From Typha latifolia (taxonomy: Eukaryota; Streptophyta; Magnoliopsida; Poales; Typhaceae), in NCBI GenBank assembly GCA_019914945.1, contig CM034110.1, positions 6,651,808-6,715,807 on the forward strand: a stretch of DNA of 64,000 bases, in the 5' to 3' direction. Both the position numbers and the translations under genes were made by a program. Below the pieces are notes generated by a model. That model made no database searches. It saw nothing but the letters and a program-made list of their open reading frames with translations, and was not told the DNA's origin. This document shows, one piece after another, positions 50,438 to 62,100 of this stretch. Position 1 is the first letter of the stretch. Each line of letters opens with the position of its first letter.

Positions 50438-51665
50438 TGGCACTTAATGCTTATCTATTGATGACCAATCTAGTCAGTGCTTTGGATTACAAAGAAAAGG
50501 AACTACAGCAACTATTTGAGAAGAGGAAGGATTGAAGAAGTAAATGCTTGAACCACTAGCAGAGGGGGTGAAGTTCAGGAACCTGCATATTTTTGAGCCT
50601 CAATTCCATTGACCGTAATGAGCTGGTAATATTATTTTTCAGCAAGCAAGAGACGATCAAGTATTGATGAGCCTATCCCTCGGAGTGGCAGTGCATAAAA
50701 TAGTTGCTGTTGCTATTGTAAAATGTTCATTAAGCATAACATATCTTATGTGAGCTAAGGCAGGTGCACAAATCCGTGCAGCCTTTTTCTCTCCTAAAAT
50801 TTTTGTGGGTTCTTGTTAACTTCGATTATTGTAAAACAGCAAGGAGGGAATAGTTCAATCTTTTTAGCATTTATAGCAGTTTGTGATATCTCAATACAAA
50901 AGGTTGTGCTTCCTCATGTGACATTATAAGCTCCAATGTTTTAAGACATTTTTTTTGTTCCAGGTCTGCCAACATCCACGCAGAAAAAAATGCTTAAAGA
51001 GTTGTCTCACGTGACTTAAGTAAAAGTGGAACACAACAAACTTTTACAGGATGTTAATAATGTTATTATTGTGGGTAATTTTGGGGACTAAAATTTTGAC
51101 ACTGCTGCACAATCCTGAGCTCCCTCCTGAGTCACAGAAACTTAACTAGAATAATATATCATGGAAGGGTAGAGCTGCTAGTAATCACTAGCTAATAGTA
51201 TGCAGTTTGTAATTCAATTAGCAAAATATAAGAGAACTATGTCCTGTTGTTTTGAATTTTGGCATTTTCAAGAGCTTAGTGATTTGGTTGATGACCATTT
51301 CATTTCTTCTTCTTTTTTTCTGGCTCAAACTTGAAAGCGAGGATAATTAGACGCTTGTTAGAGCTCGCAAGGGTTTTACAATAACAGACAAGTGCTCTAC
51401 TACGTCAACCGCCGATTCTTACAATGACACCAACATTGAGTAGCACATAAGCAGAAGCCTTCTTCAGAATCATAAAAAAGTATTCAATCCAGAAAAGCAT
51501 GAGTACAGCTACTGGTTCAAGGTGGTACAGTTAAATCCAATGATTGATACAAATATCTATGCACACTAGTCAACAACAGTAGGAGTAACAACAAATTATT
51601 AGCAGCATTTCTTCGTTGCTAATCACTGGAAAATTCCTCTCTCCAAGTTTTCTAGGAGCCTCAGA
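50438..51665. other. Convergent intergenic region PP4R3 / pyrophosphatase
   Basis: Holds the two 3' untranslated regions, which face each other. No credible open frame. A tRNA-like retroposon candidate lies at 51304-51430. Confidence 0.6.
51304..51430 (-). mobile_element. Possible tRNA-derived SINE with A-rich tail
   Basis: The minus strand reads GTAGTAGAGCACTTGTCTG (A-box-like, about 51400). About 25 bases later comes a T-arm-like stem, CTTG...CAAG, enclosing CGAGCTCTAA. It ends with an A-rich tail (GAAAAAAAGAAGAAGAAATG, complement of 51300-51325). Acceptor stem and target duplications are not clear. Confidence 0.35.
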
Positions 51666-54600
51666 TCAGAACCACTTGAAGAGCAAGCCGCCGCGCGTAG
51701 CAAAGAAGGGAGCAAACACCAGTGCTTCAACAGCCATTAATTTGATCAGGATGTTAAGGGATGGCCCAGATGTGTCCTTTAGTGGGTCACCAATTGTGTC
51801 ACCAATCACGGCAGCCTTGTGAGGATCAGAACCCTTGGGGCCTAGAGTTCTTGCATGATCAGAAGCACCTGCCTGGTTGCACAGTGTATCTCAAATTAGA
51901 TATCTATGATATGAAGAATATAGCAAGTGTGCAAAAGAATAGTTTCTAATTTTTATATTTTTCACATATATCTTGTTGATCTAGAGAAGGAAAAGGAATT
52001 CAAGTAAATACAGCAGAATGATTGGATTTTTAGAAACTGGATTTTTTGCATAGCATCATCTTAGAAATGGAAAGCTGTTGGATCGATCCAGTATCTTTAA
52101 CGGCGTAGGCAAACAAAATTCATGAAGAAATTTATTGGTTTTCTATCAGTTATACAAGTAATTTATAGAACCTCACCCTAAACAAGTAATTTATCATTAA
52201 CTTAGATCCAAAGTATAAGAGAGCCAGGTATTTGAATAAACAAGTTGCAATTTATGCAAATGAAAACACCATATAAAAAACTTCAAAAAGAATTAGGTAT
52301 GTGATTACTTGATTCTATAAAATTTACCTCTATGTATTTCTTCGCATTGTCCCATGCACCGCCGCTATTGGAAGCTGAGATTGCAACCTACAGAGATATG
52401 ATCACAAATGTATCATTAAGAAAACTGGATGATTGACAACAAAATAACACTAGAACTAATGCAAAGTTGCAGGATATGAGTCAATGGAACCTGCACACCA
52501 GAGACTAAGGCACCAGCTAGAAGTCCAGCAAGAGTTTGAACACCAAAGAATGTTCCAGCAATAATTGGACTAATCATAACAAGTGCCCCAGGAGCAATCA
52601 TTTTCTTCAGTGAAGCATCTGTGGATATTTTGACACACGTAGCGTAATCAGGCATTGCAGTTCCCTCCATGAGACCCGGGATTGTGTTGAATTGCCTGCG
52701 AACTTCTTCCACCATCTTCAGAGCAGCGCTACCGACACTCTTCATTGTCATTGCAGAAAACCAATAAGGAAGCATGGCTCCAACAATCAATCCAATGAAT
52801 ACCTTTGGACTCAATACATCAACAGTCTGGATTCCAGCTCTGCTTACAAAGGCACCAAATAAGGCCAGAGACACCAGAGCTGCCGATCCGATAGCGAATC
52901 CCTGATATAGGAACACAAGGATGTTACAAATTCAGACTGTCAGACATGCATACACTTACTTCAGAAAATATATGAGTCAAGTTCATCACATACATTCTTG
53001 CAGATAGTGCAGTATTACTACTGATACATCCACTTCATTCTTTACAAGCTCTTTTTCTTTCTTTTTTTTTTGAAAATAAAAAGCATACCTTGCCAATTGC
53101 TGCAGTAGTATTACCAGCAGCATCAAGAGCATCTGTAGTCTTGCGGATATCGTGGCTCATTCCAGCCATCTCAGCTATTCCACCAGCATTATCGCTTATC
53201 GGACCATAAGCATCGATTGCAAGCCCTGTCGCAATCGTGCTAAGCATTCCCAAAGCAGCAAGGGCGATGCCATACATAGCAGCCAGAGTGAAGCTAACAT
53301 AAACGGCAATAGCAATAGCAAATATAGGGATGATCACAGACTTATATCCTAAAGCCAATCCAAAAATCACATTGGTTGCTGCACCAGTCCGACAAGAATT
53401 GGCAACATCTTGCACTGGACTACAGATTTCGACGAAGTTCAGCAGAAATTAGTCTACATCACAATTATATTCTCTCTATCCAAAAAATGAAGAATGACAT
53501 GATTAATAAGTATATATTGAAGTGGCTCACCCGTAAGCATTACTTGTGAAATACTCAGTGATGTATCCGATTATAAGCCCAGCCCACAATCCAACCGCGA
53601 CGCAGAAAAAAAGGTGCCTGTTAGTATAATAAGAACAATCAAATATTCATTTCTAATGTGAACCGTAACATGAAATAGTTGAGAAGATGAAAAACATATA
53701 ATACCAATTCTTGACTTTTTTCTCCTTGTCAAAATCATAAATAGTGAAATTGGAAGGCAAAGCAACAAAACTGACGATAGCGATTCCGCCGGTCATCAAG
53801 ATGGTAGAGATGAGAATTTGATTCTTCAATGCAGGTCCAATCTGACTAACAGTTTTAATCTTGAAAAAATCAGTCACAAAGAGGGTGGTTATTAAGCAAA
53901 CTATAATGCCCATTGAGCTTATAAGCAGTGGATATAACATTGCAGTGAAATCATGGTTATTGCCAAATGAAGAAATCGATCCGATGAACAATGCTGCACA
54001 AGAGGATTCAGCATAAGAACCAAACAAGTCTGATCCCATTCCAGCAATATCTCCAACATTATCACCGACATTATCAGCAATAACCTGAACCAGTTCAAAA
54101 CATGTCAAAAGGATATATCTATAAAATCTTCTCGTATGAAGAACATAAAAAGGTTTCTGAATATGTCAATTACAGCAGGGTTTCGTGGATCATCTTCAGG
54201 AATATTTCTTTCAACTTTTCCAACGAGATCAGCACCAACATCTGCTGCTTTTGTATATATGCCTCCTCCAACTCTTCCAAAAAGTGCCATTGAGGAACCG
54301 CCAAGCCCATATCCAGTGATCGATTCGAATAGGCCTTCCCAATCATCTTTGTAGTAGATTCTAAATAAATTGATAGCAACATATAGGACTAAGAGAGCAC
54401 TGGATGCGAGAAGGAAACCCATGACAGCACCGGACCTAAAAGCCGTGCTGAAAGCCTTACCGACGCCTTTTCTTGCTTCTAAAGTTGTTCTAGCATTGGC
54501 ATAAGTTGCAATCTTCATACCAAGATAGCCCGAGAGAACAGAGGTGAGCGCGCCGAGAAAAAAAGCTATTGTACTGAAAATAGCATTTGCAAGTGCTGGC

Positions 54601-55763
54601 TTACAAATATTATTTTTGTTGTAATTGCAAGTTTCGCTCTTTGAGCTAAATTTCTTTACTGATCCAAGGAAGAGAAAGATAATTATCCCAAAGACGAGCA
54701 TGAAAATTGCAAGATACTTGTACTCCGTGAATAAGAACGATGATGCCCCTAAAAGTAAAATATAAAAAAGTGAATTCAAAGCATCAGCATCATGTGGTGG
54801 ATCTCTGAAAAATTTAATACAATCATACTTCATTCCATCCCTTAGTACATTTATGTGAGATGGTAGTCTGTAATATATGAGATTCAACTTAAGAGTTTTA
54901 GCAAATGAGAATCTGATTAGATTCTACTCTAGGATCAAGACAAATGGGGATGTTAAATTCAAAGAGTTTTTAATCAGTCATCTAGTTCATATAACAGAAG
55001 AGTTACTACTTGCAAAATTAGGAATGTATTTGAAGAAAGGAGAGACTTTTATTTTACTCTCCAAAAGTAAAAATCCAGAATAAGAATTCTAGTAGCTGCA
55101 AGATAGGAAAACCTTCAGACAACATATCTAATAAATACTCATACTCATAATATTTGATAAGAAAAATTGTGTTTTTATTGTCCTAATTTTTCACTAGCAT
55201 GAAAATTAGAGTAAATTACAGAACATCAAAGAAACAGAGCTCAAAATGATGAAGTAGAGATCGAAGAAAGTATTATATTGCGCCTACATCATGCCCAAGA
55301 AGAAGAAGAGCTGAAAGCAAGCAAAGAAAATATACTGATAAAATCACCAACCTGAAAAGAAATTCAAACAGAAAGATGCCTGATTGCAGAAAAAGGAAAC
55401 AGCTTGTTAGAATTCAAGACAAAACCAATTCCTCCAACGACGAAAAAAAGCTAAAGATCAAGCCTTCAACCCCAAAAGATGAACTTTGGCGGAAAAAATA
55501 GCGGAAGAAAGACCAAGCAAATGGAAGTACCCACCAATGGAAATCGCATTCTGGATCTCGGCGCACTTGGCCGCCTCCGCGCCGTGATCGACTCCCTCCT
55601 CGCCTCCATCGTTGGCCTCGCACTTTTCACCATTATTAGTCTCAGCAGCAGGCGACACTTTCACCTTAGAGACCAGTAACCACTGCAGCAGAGCAAACCC
55701 AATTCCGATCACCGCGGCGACCGGTATCAAAACCTGAGTCACCGCCTCTCCGATATGACCCAT
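51666..55763 (-). CDS. VP1: Vacuolar H+-pyrophosphatase, type I (K+-dependent), complete, 8 exons
   Basis: Membrane pump that couples pyrophosphate hydrolysis to proton transport into the vacuole (AVP1 family). Exons on the minus strand: 55763-55535, 54748-54174, 54084-53705, 53617-53531, 53419-53089, 52901-52491, 52387-52328, 51872-51666. They sum to 2280 bases, or 759 residues, all GT-AG; usual length is about 760-770. The conserved pyrophosphate-binding motif [11 protein letters not shown] is at 246-256. The acidic loop DNVGDNVGD starts at 272, and the C-terminal [12 protein letters not shown] is at 716-727. GNTTAAIGK (526-534) has Ala where K+-independent enzymes have Lys, which marks type I. 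Many hydrophobic segments fit the 16-helix fold. An upstream in-frame ATG (55850) was not chosen because the family begins a few residues before the first helix, as at 55763. Convergent with PP4R3. Confidence 0.97.
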
Positions 55764-55874
55764 CTCGCGGATTGCTCGAAAATTTCTAGAAGAAGAAAGG
55801 AGAGGAGAAAATTCTACAAGGACCGGAGAAGTAAACCGTCTCCTCTCCAAACTTCTTTCTTGGCTCTTCCCTCC

Positions 55875-55882
55875 ATTTTATA
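55875..55882 (-). promoter_or_regulatory. Putative TATA box of pyrophosphatase gene
   Basis: TATAAAAT on the minus strand, 112 bases upstream of the start codon. The predicted transcription start would be near 55845. Confidence 0.5.
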
Positions 55883-55899
55883 ATGCGACAGAGGCAGTT

Positions 55900-58800
55900 G
55901 AGTACTTGAGCCATAGAATTTACGGATAGGCGCCGAACAAATCAAAAAATTACTATTAGCCCCCGTAAGTTACCTAACATTTGCTTATTAGCCCCGGAAA
56001 GACGTCATAATTTTAAGTTGGCTAACGTTAAAATCAAAGAGCCGAGGGTTTTCCATGCCAACTAACTAAATAAATAGGCCGTATGGCCATTTTGCGAAAA
56101 GCCCCCTCCCCCACAGGCACAAAACAAGAAGGAATTAAGAATAATTTACAGGTGCTCACGATTAAAGTCTTCAAAAGAATACGTTGTGGAGCGTATCGAT
56201 CGGATAAGAAGAAGAAGGTATATTCACTTTGCCACGTCGTAATCCCCTCCCTCTTGATTTCATACTCACTCAGTTTGGCAACTACAAGTAACCACACGTC
56301 ATCCTCCCCAAGTATACTATAAGCTTGTTAGCTGCCATCATTCATTAATAAAATAAATTCTTTACTAAGTTGTGATATATATATATATATATATATATAT
56401 CCGTACTAAAGAAGTACACAAAAGTAGTGTAGCCTGTAGAATTTTTTCCAACCAACATGTATAGCAGAATCAGATGCAGCTGCACTACCAATCACAGCTA
56501 AATTTTGATGAGATAGTAAGTAAATTTTTACTGTAGCCCGGAATGAGTCAGCGTTAGTTGCGGAGGAGGCATGAGCAGTTAGGATGGGCCTCAGGTGGGT
56601 AAAATGGCTACGAGTACTGTTGTTTTAGGATATGTAGATCCCCTCCCCCTTAGATCTCTATAATCTTTTGTTGGTTGATAACCCTAGCTGTTCAACCGGG
56701 TGGCGGTTATCAAGGAGAATATAACTCCTACTTCAAAAAAAAAAAAAAATTAAAGAAAAAATCTTGTTATTTTACCTTAATTTTCGTAGTAATTAATTTA
56801 TGTAGCTCATTTGCAGGATAATTGAAAAACCCAAATACCTTAACATCTCTTTTTGGAGGATATCATTATAATTTCGTATAGATTATCCCAAGAACATCAA
56901 GTGATGCTACTATTAGTGCATTAATTACATTTAATAGAGCATCCACTAGAACCCAATTGCATTGAGTGATTGCTTTGATCTCTGAAGCCATTGAATGATT
57001 AGGGTTTTCTTAATTCTTAATTATGTGCTTAAAATATTCCATGTCTATTAAATGGTGCTCGCTTGTATTATTACCCTTTAGAATTTAGATTATCCAGCTT
57101 AATTATCAACAATTTGAGCCCACCGATGCATTAATTACCTGTAATTAAGCAGGCCACTGAATCCCAATTGCATTGAGTGCTTTGCACTTTAAAGCCATTG
57201 GATGGCTTAATCTTTTCCTAATCTATGTGTGGACTCATGCGTGGATCCCTTTGAGCATAATTAAAGTAGGTTCTATTTGTATGTGTTTATATAAGTTCTT
57301 ACTTTATATTTAAGTGATATTTTACTATTATTATTTTTTGCAACTAAAATCACTTGGAAGATTCTCATCTGTTTAAAATAGTTTATTTTCTACTAAATCT
57401 TGTGAAATTTCTTTTAGGTAAATCTCTATTTTTTTCCCCGTTTAACAAACCTAATGTTAGAAAAATAATCTTATTTAATTCGGCTCAAAAGGAAAATAAA
57501 ACTGAATCAAATTTAAGTTCTTGCACGTATTTACTAAACATTAAATTTTTATTAAGAAAATAAAAATTTGGGATCCTCTCAGTCTAGTCGTGCTATACAT
57601 GCGATTAGGGCGTGCGGCGGCGATGTTTATAAAAACTCATACTGTGCAAGTGGATGCTCAAATTACAAAAATAAAATCTAATTACTTAGTAGACAAAATA
57701 CTTCGCTACTTGTGAGTATTCCTTTTAAAAAAAAAATTTATTTCTATTTTAAAATTTATTTTTCAATTGATTAGAATACACCCATAGATTGAGTACCAAA
57801 ATGTTAAAAATAATAATAATAAACAGATGCACCCACAGATTTTCTAGTCTGTCATTGGCTGTTCATCCACATCTATAAAAAAAATTATTTATCATTCAGT
57901 ATGTAATCTGACTTAGTCTTATCAATTAATAATATTTTTTTCAGTAAACGAGACGTGGCATCATCAAAACATTTTTTAAAGTAATTGTCTCACTAAGGGT
58001 GACCATTTACTTTGAAATGAATAAGAATAAAGTTAGAATTATTTAGTCCAAGTATATTTGTTTTTAATTGATGTCTAACTGGATATTCTTCACAGTCCAT
58101 CCAAGGGCCAGGATTTCTTCCCAGTGCAACCAACAGTGGAGGATAATTAGAGTTATGTTTAATGGATAATTTTAGATGTATGATCCATTGCATGAATAAT
58201 TTAACATGAGCAAAGTAGCTTATGCATCTGAGGAATCTTGCATTAATGCATTGGATCAAACTAGTAGTGATTTATTTATTTCTTTTCATCTCGTTACAGA
58301 AGTTGGTGAGAGATCTTTAGTGCATGATAGTGATAAGCGTTGTACAATTGACAAAGAGAGATGTTGAGTGACATATTGTACCTTTGGATGATCACTAAAA
58401 GATATCACTGAGTGGACTTTGCATTACTTCCACGATTGAGAAGGCAATCTTGAGATATGACATTTAATAGGATAAATTTTGGTGGATCAAATCTCTCACA
58501 AAAAAAAGAACAAGAAAAAAAGAGAGAAATAAAGGAGAAAGAAAACACATCAACAACAACAACCTAAGCTAGTCTTAACTCAGATGATAACAGGCTGTTT
58601 CAATCATTTGGCCATGACCGGTCGGAAGAGTAACAAGCATGGCTGAACATAATAATCGATCATTCAACGACTAAAGATGAAGATAGAACTAGGAAAATTA
58701 TCAGCTAAACCAAAAGAATGAGAAGTCACATAATGTATTTATTCTGAATAATTTTCTTGTCCTTTCCAATTGGAATAAACCAATAATCTCAATCATTAGC

Positions 58801-59121
58801 AATTTCGCAAGGTTCCGCCACGAAGTGAACTACCCACAACAACAACAAAAAAAAACCCTCAGCTTGTGAAGCGATTATTTTTAGGAACTGTAGTTGCACA
58901 AATATTTATAGACTACAATCTTTGTGTACCACTTCTAGAAATACAAAATGATACAGATTGGTGTGGTCACCTTCGGAACTTGGATTGCATGATTAGCAGA
59001 GCCCTCATGAATGTCAAATTAGCCTGAAAGGAAGAAATCAAATCTCATACAAGGTTTGCTGCGACTGCTAATGACAGCCTCTCATGAACACAAGTGTAAA
59101 AAATTTGGATGTTGCATCATG
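55900..59121. other. Intergenic region between pyrophosphatase and Lon genes
   Basis: About 3.2 kb, AT-rich. It holds the upstream region of the pyrophosphatase gene, an AT microsatellite (about 56378-56400), a diverged duplication (56917-57236) and, near the right, the 3' flank of the Lon gene. None of the open frames resembles a known family. No RNA gene was recognised. Confidence 0.6.
56917..57236. repeat. Diverged tandem duplication, offset about 210 bases
   Basis: TGCATTAATTAC at about 56918 recurs at about 57128, and CCCAATTGCATTGAGTG at 56952 recurs at 57163, each followed by a similar AAGCCATTGRATG phrase. The copies differ by many substitutions and small indels, so the duplication is old. 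Confidence 0.7.
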
Positions 59122-62100
59122 TTAATTTTGAGGGTCACTGTCGCTTCCAAAGGCCAAGTTAAATATCTGATCATAATTGTCTACAAAGTGGACATCAAGA
59201 CCTTCTTTAACATTATCAGCAAGCTCGTCAAAGTCTCTTCTGTTAGCAGCTGGAAATATAATCGTTTTGACTTCACTCCTCCTTGCAGCAATTGTCTTCT
59301 CCTTGACCTGTTGCCATATGGAAAACACCTGTAAATACTTTTAAGTACCAAAGTGACATGCAAAAATGAATGTTTCTTATGAACTTTTCTTTTTATGATT
59401 TTGAATGGAATTAGTGACAACAAAAGATATTCCAGACTAGTTACATACCCCACCAATTGGAAGAATTCGCCTAGTCAATGTCACTTCACCCGTCATAGCA
59501 AGATCCTTTTTAACAGGCTTTTTCAAAGCAAGTGATAGCATTGATGTTATCATCGTGCACCCTGCACTTGGTCCGTCCTTTGGAGTAGCACCGGCTGGTA
59601 CATGAAGATGGAGCTTGGTGTTTGCAAAGAATTGATTGTTTGGTTCTTTCTCAAGTAATATTGCTCTGGCAGCTGTATGAGCTATTTGGGCACTCTCCTT
59701 CATGACATCACCGAGCTGACCTGTCAGATGAAGTGCGCCTTTCCCATCTCCTTGTTCAATTTGGGTTGTCTCAATGTATAATGTTGAGCCACCGAGTGCA
59801 GTCCATGCTAAACCCATTACGACTCCTACTGGAGTCTGATCATATATACGTTCAGCATGGAATACAGGTTTACCCACAAAATCAGGCAAGTTTGGCACAT
59901 CAACTACAATTTTATCAACCATCTCACTGGAAGCCCCAGTTGCAGTACCATTGCTTTTATTGCCCTGTCAACAGGGGAGTAATGAATCAACAGAGAAAAA
60001 TTGCAGAGCCTATTCTACTTGATTTTTATCTAACATGCAAATTTGCATCCTATAAAATCAAGGTCTTACTGAAAGTCAGACATGCAAGCATGATCTAGAC
60101 ATAATATGTTGTGCTAACAATGTTACAATATAAACTACTTCGACAGTTAGTTCATGGTTAAACAGTGTCAAACCTCCACACCTCATCTATAGATGCAAGT
60201 GTTTGCCCTACCTAGTTAAAGGAGGTTATCCAGATTCTTCAGTTCACATAACATCTACCCTCATTAGATTTACACCGCCTACACACATACAACAGAGAAA
60301 CAATTTTCCTTTTCCTAAACGGTCCTACCAACTTCCCATATTTGCTGTTAACTTGCCTATTGATATCCAAAACCATTTGAAGAGTATTAATATATCCTGA
60401 GGTCATATGACATGATAAGGACACAAAAGGTAGAAGTGTGTACAATATTTGCCAATTTTTAAGTAATTCACATCACTGGGATGTGAAATGTCACTATACC
60501 TCTATTTCAATGGGCTGTTCAGTTGCCGAACTATGATCTTGTGTTATATTGGCTTCCTCCTGCTGTGCCTCTTTAATAGATTCAATGTCAGGTTCAGTAG
60601 TAACTTCCTCTAGTTCTTTAGATGTGTCTTTGTTACCGTCAGCAGATGGGGTCAAAATTTCCGTATTTTCCCTGAGTTGACCATTAATTGCTATTTTACC
60701 AGAATCTTTTGATGTATCATTTGATTCTTGAACTTCTGATTGCTGAAAACTGACATCTGAAGATGGCTGACCTGACACTCCTCGACGGACAAGTTGCAGA
60801 GCTATCTATAAGGAAATTTAGGGATAATCAGACAAATATAAGCACTTAAAATGCAGATCATCTATAACAAGCAACTTACAAGGAAAGAATGTTTTGTATT
60901 CCTCTCATCTAAATTGAAAGTACCTTTCGATAGATCTTCTCAATTTGTTTTTGTAGGTTGCGAACACCGGCTTCTCGGCAATAATTTTCAATGAGATTAA
61001 GAAGAGCTGCATCAGTTACCTCTACCTGTAAATTTAGGAACATAAGTATTCCATCTGGTAGCTCAAAAGTTATCAACACAAAGAAAGATTTACTGATCCC
61101 AATTCTGCAACCATAAAATAGCTACCATGTCGTGATTTTCCTATTAACTACAGAGGTTTGCATGGCATTCTTAATTGAAGTCGCCATAAGATATAAATGA
61201 TCCATGCTCATGTCTACTAATTCACCTTATGGCAGACCACTATTTACGGATAGAAGATCAATTTCAAGAAGGTTTAGACACTGATTAGACATTTCAATTT
61301 TAGTGTTATCTTTTAGAAGTATTGATGAAGTTTTGCTGAGCTAATTCTGAGTTGAACCTAGTATTTATTTAGTTTACGTTGAAGAACTTTCTAATCATCA
61401 GAAGATGAAAATGCTGTTTTCTGCTAAGAGATTTTCTTTTTGGCCAGACATGACTTCAACTTCTGGACAAACAATTCTAATCTGTTCTTTGATAACTGTC
61501 AAACTTATTTAAGTGTTAAATTTAGAACTCTGCAGCATTTAATTTATCTTTTTTTCCTTAAAAAAGTGACTTTTAAAGATATAGTTGGAAGATTGAGCTA
61601 ATTCATTTTCCTACACATTTCCTAGTGCAGAATGGGCTATATGGTAACTGAGAATTAATGTTAGAAGGTAGCTAGGCATCACACTCAATCAAGATATGAC
61701 AGCACGCTTATAGGATACATAACATACATGCCAGCATAAACCTTCATTTATCATGTCCCCATACAGTACAAAGCCCAAACGTGAACAGTTTTACAGAATA
61801 ATCTTCCTCAACAAATTCAGCTTTCGCCTTTCATAAACAAGTTAATGGTGAAATAAGATGGTGATAACAACAAAATGAAAAAAGACACATCAGAATAACA
61901 ATCCTATAAACTTTTTTTTTATGTAATAAATGCTTTGGCCAATTGGCCATAAATGCTAGAAGAGAAATCCCTGATGTGTCAGAACTACTCATTTTGTGAA
62001 TGACTGAGTAGTAGATATATAGTAGCATAATTTAAAAAGAAACAATGTCAAAATAGCATCAATATACCATGCCACTGAACTCAGTTGAACAGCAGTTGGC

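Noticed and set aside
55764..55850. Upstream in-frame ATG extending the pyrophosphatase N-terminus
   Set aside because: Family members begin a few residues before the first transmembrane helix, as the 55763 ATG does; the extension is Arg/Ser-rich and would overlap the predicted transcription start.
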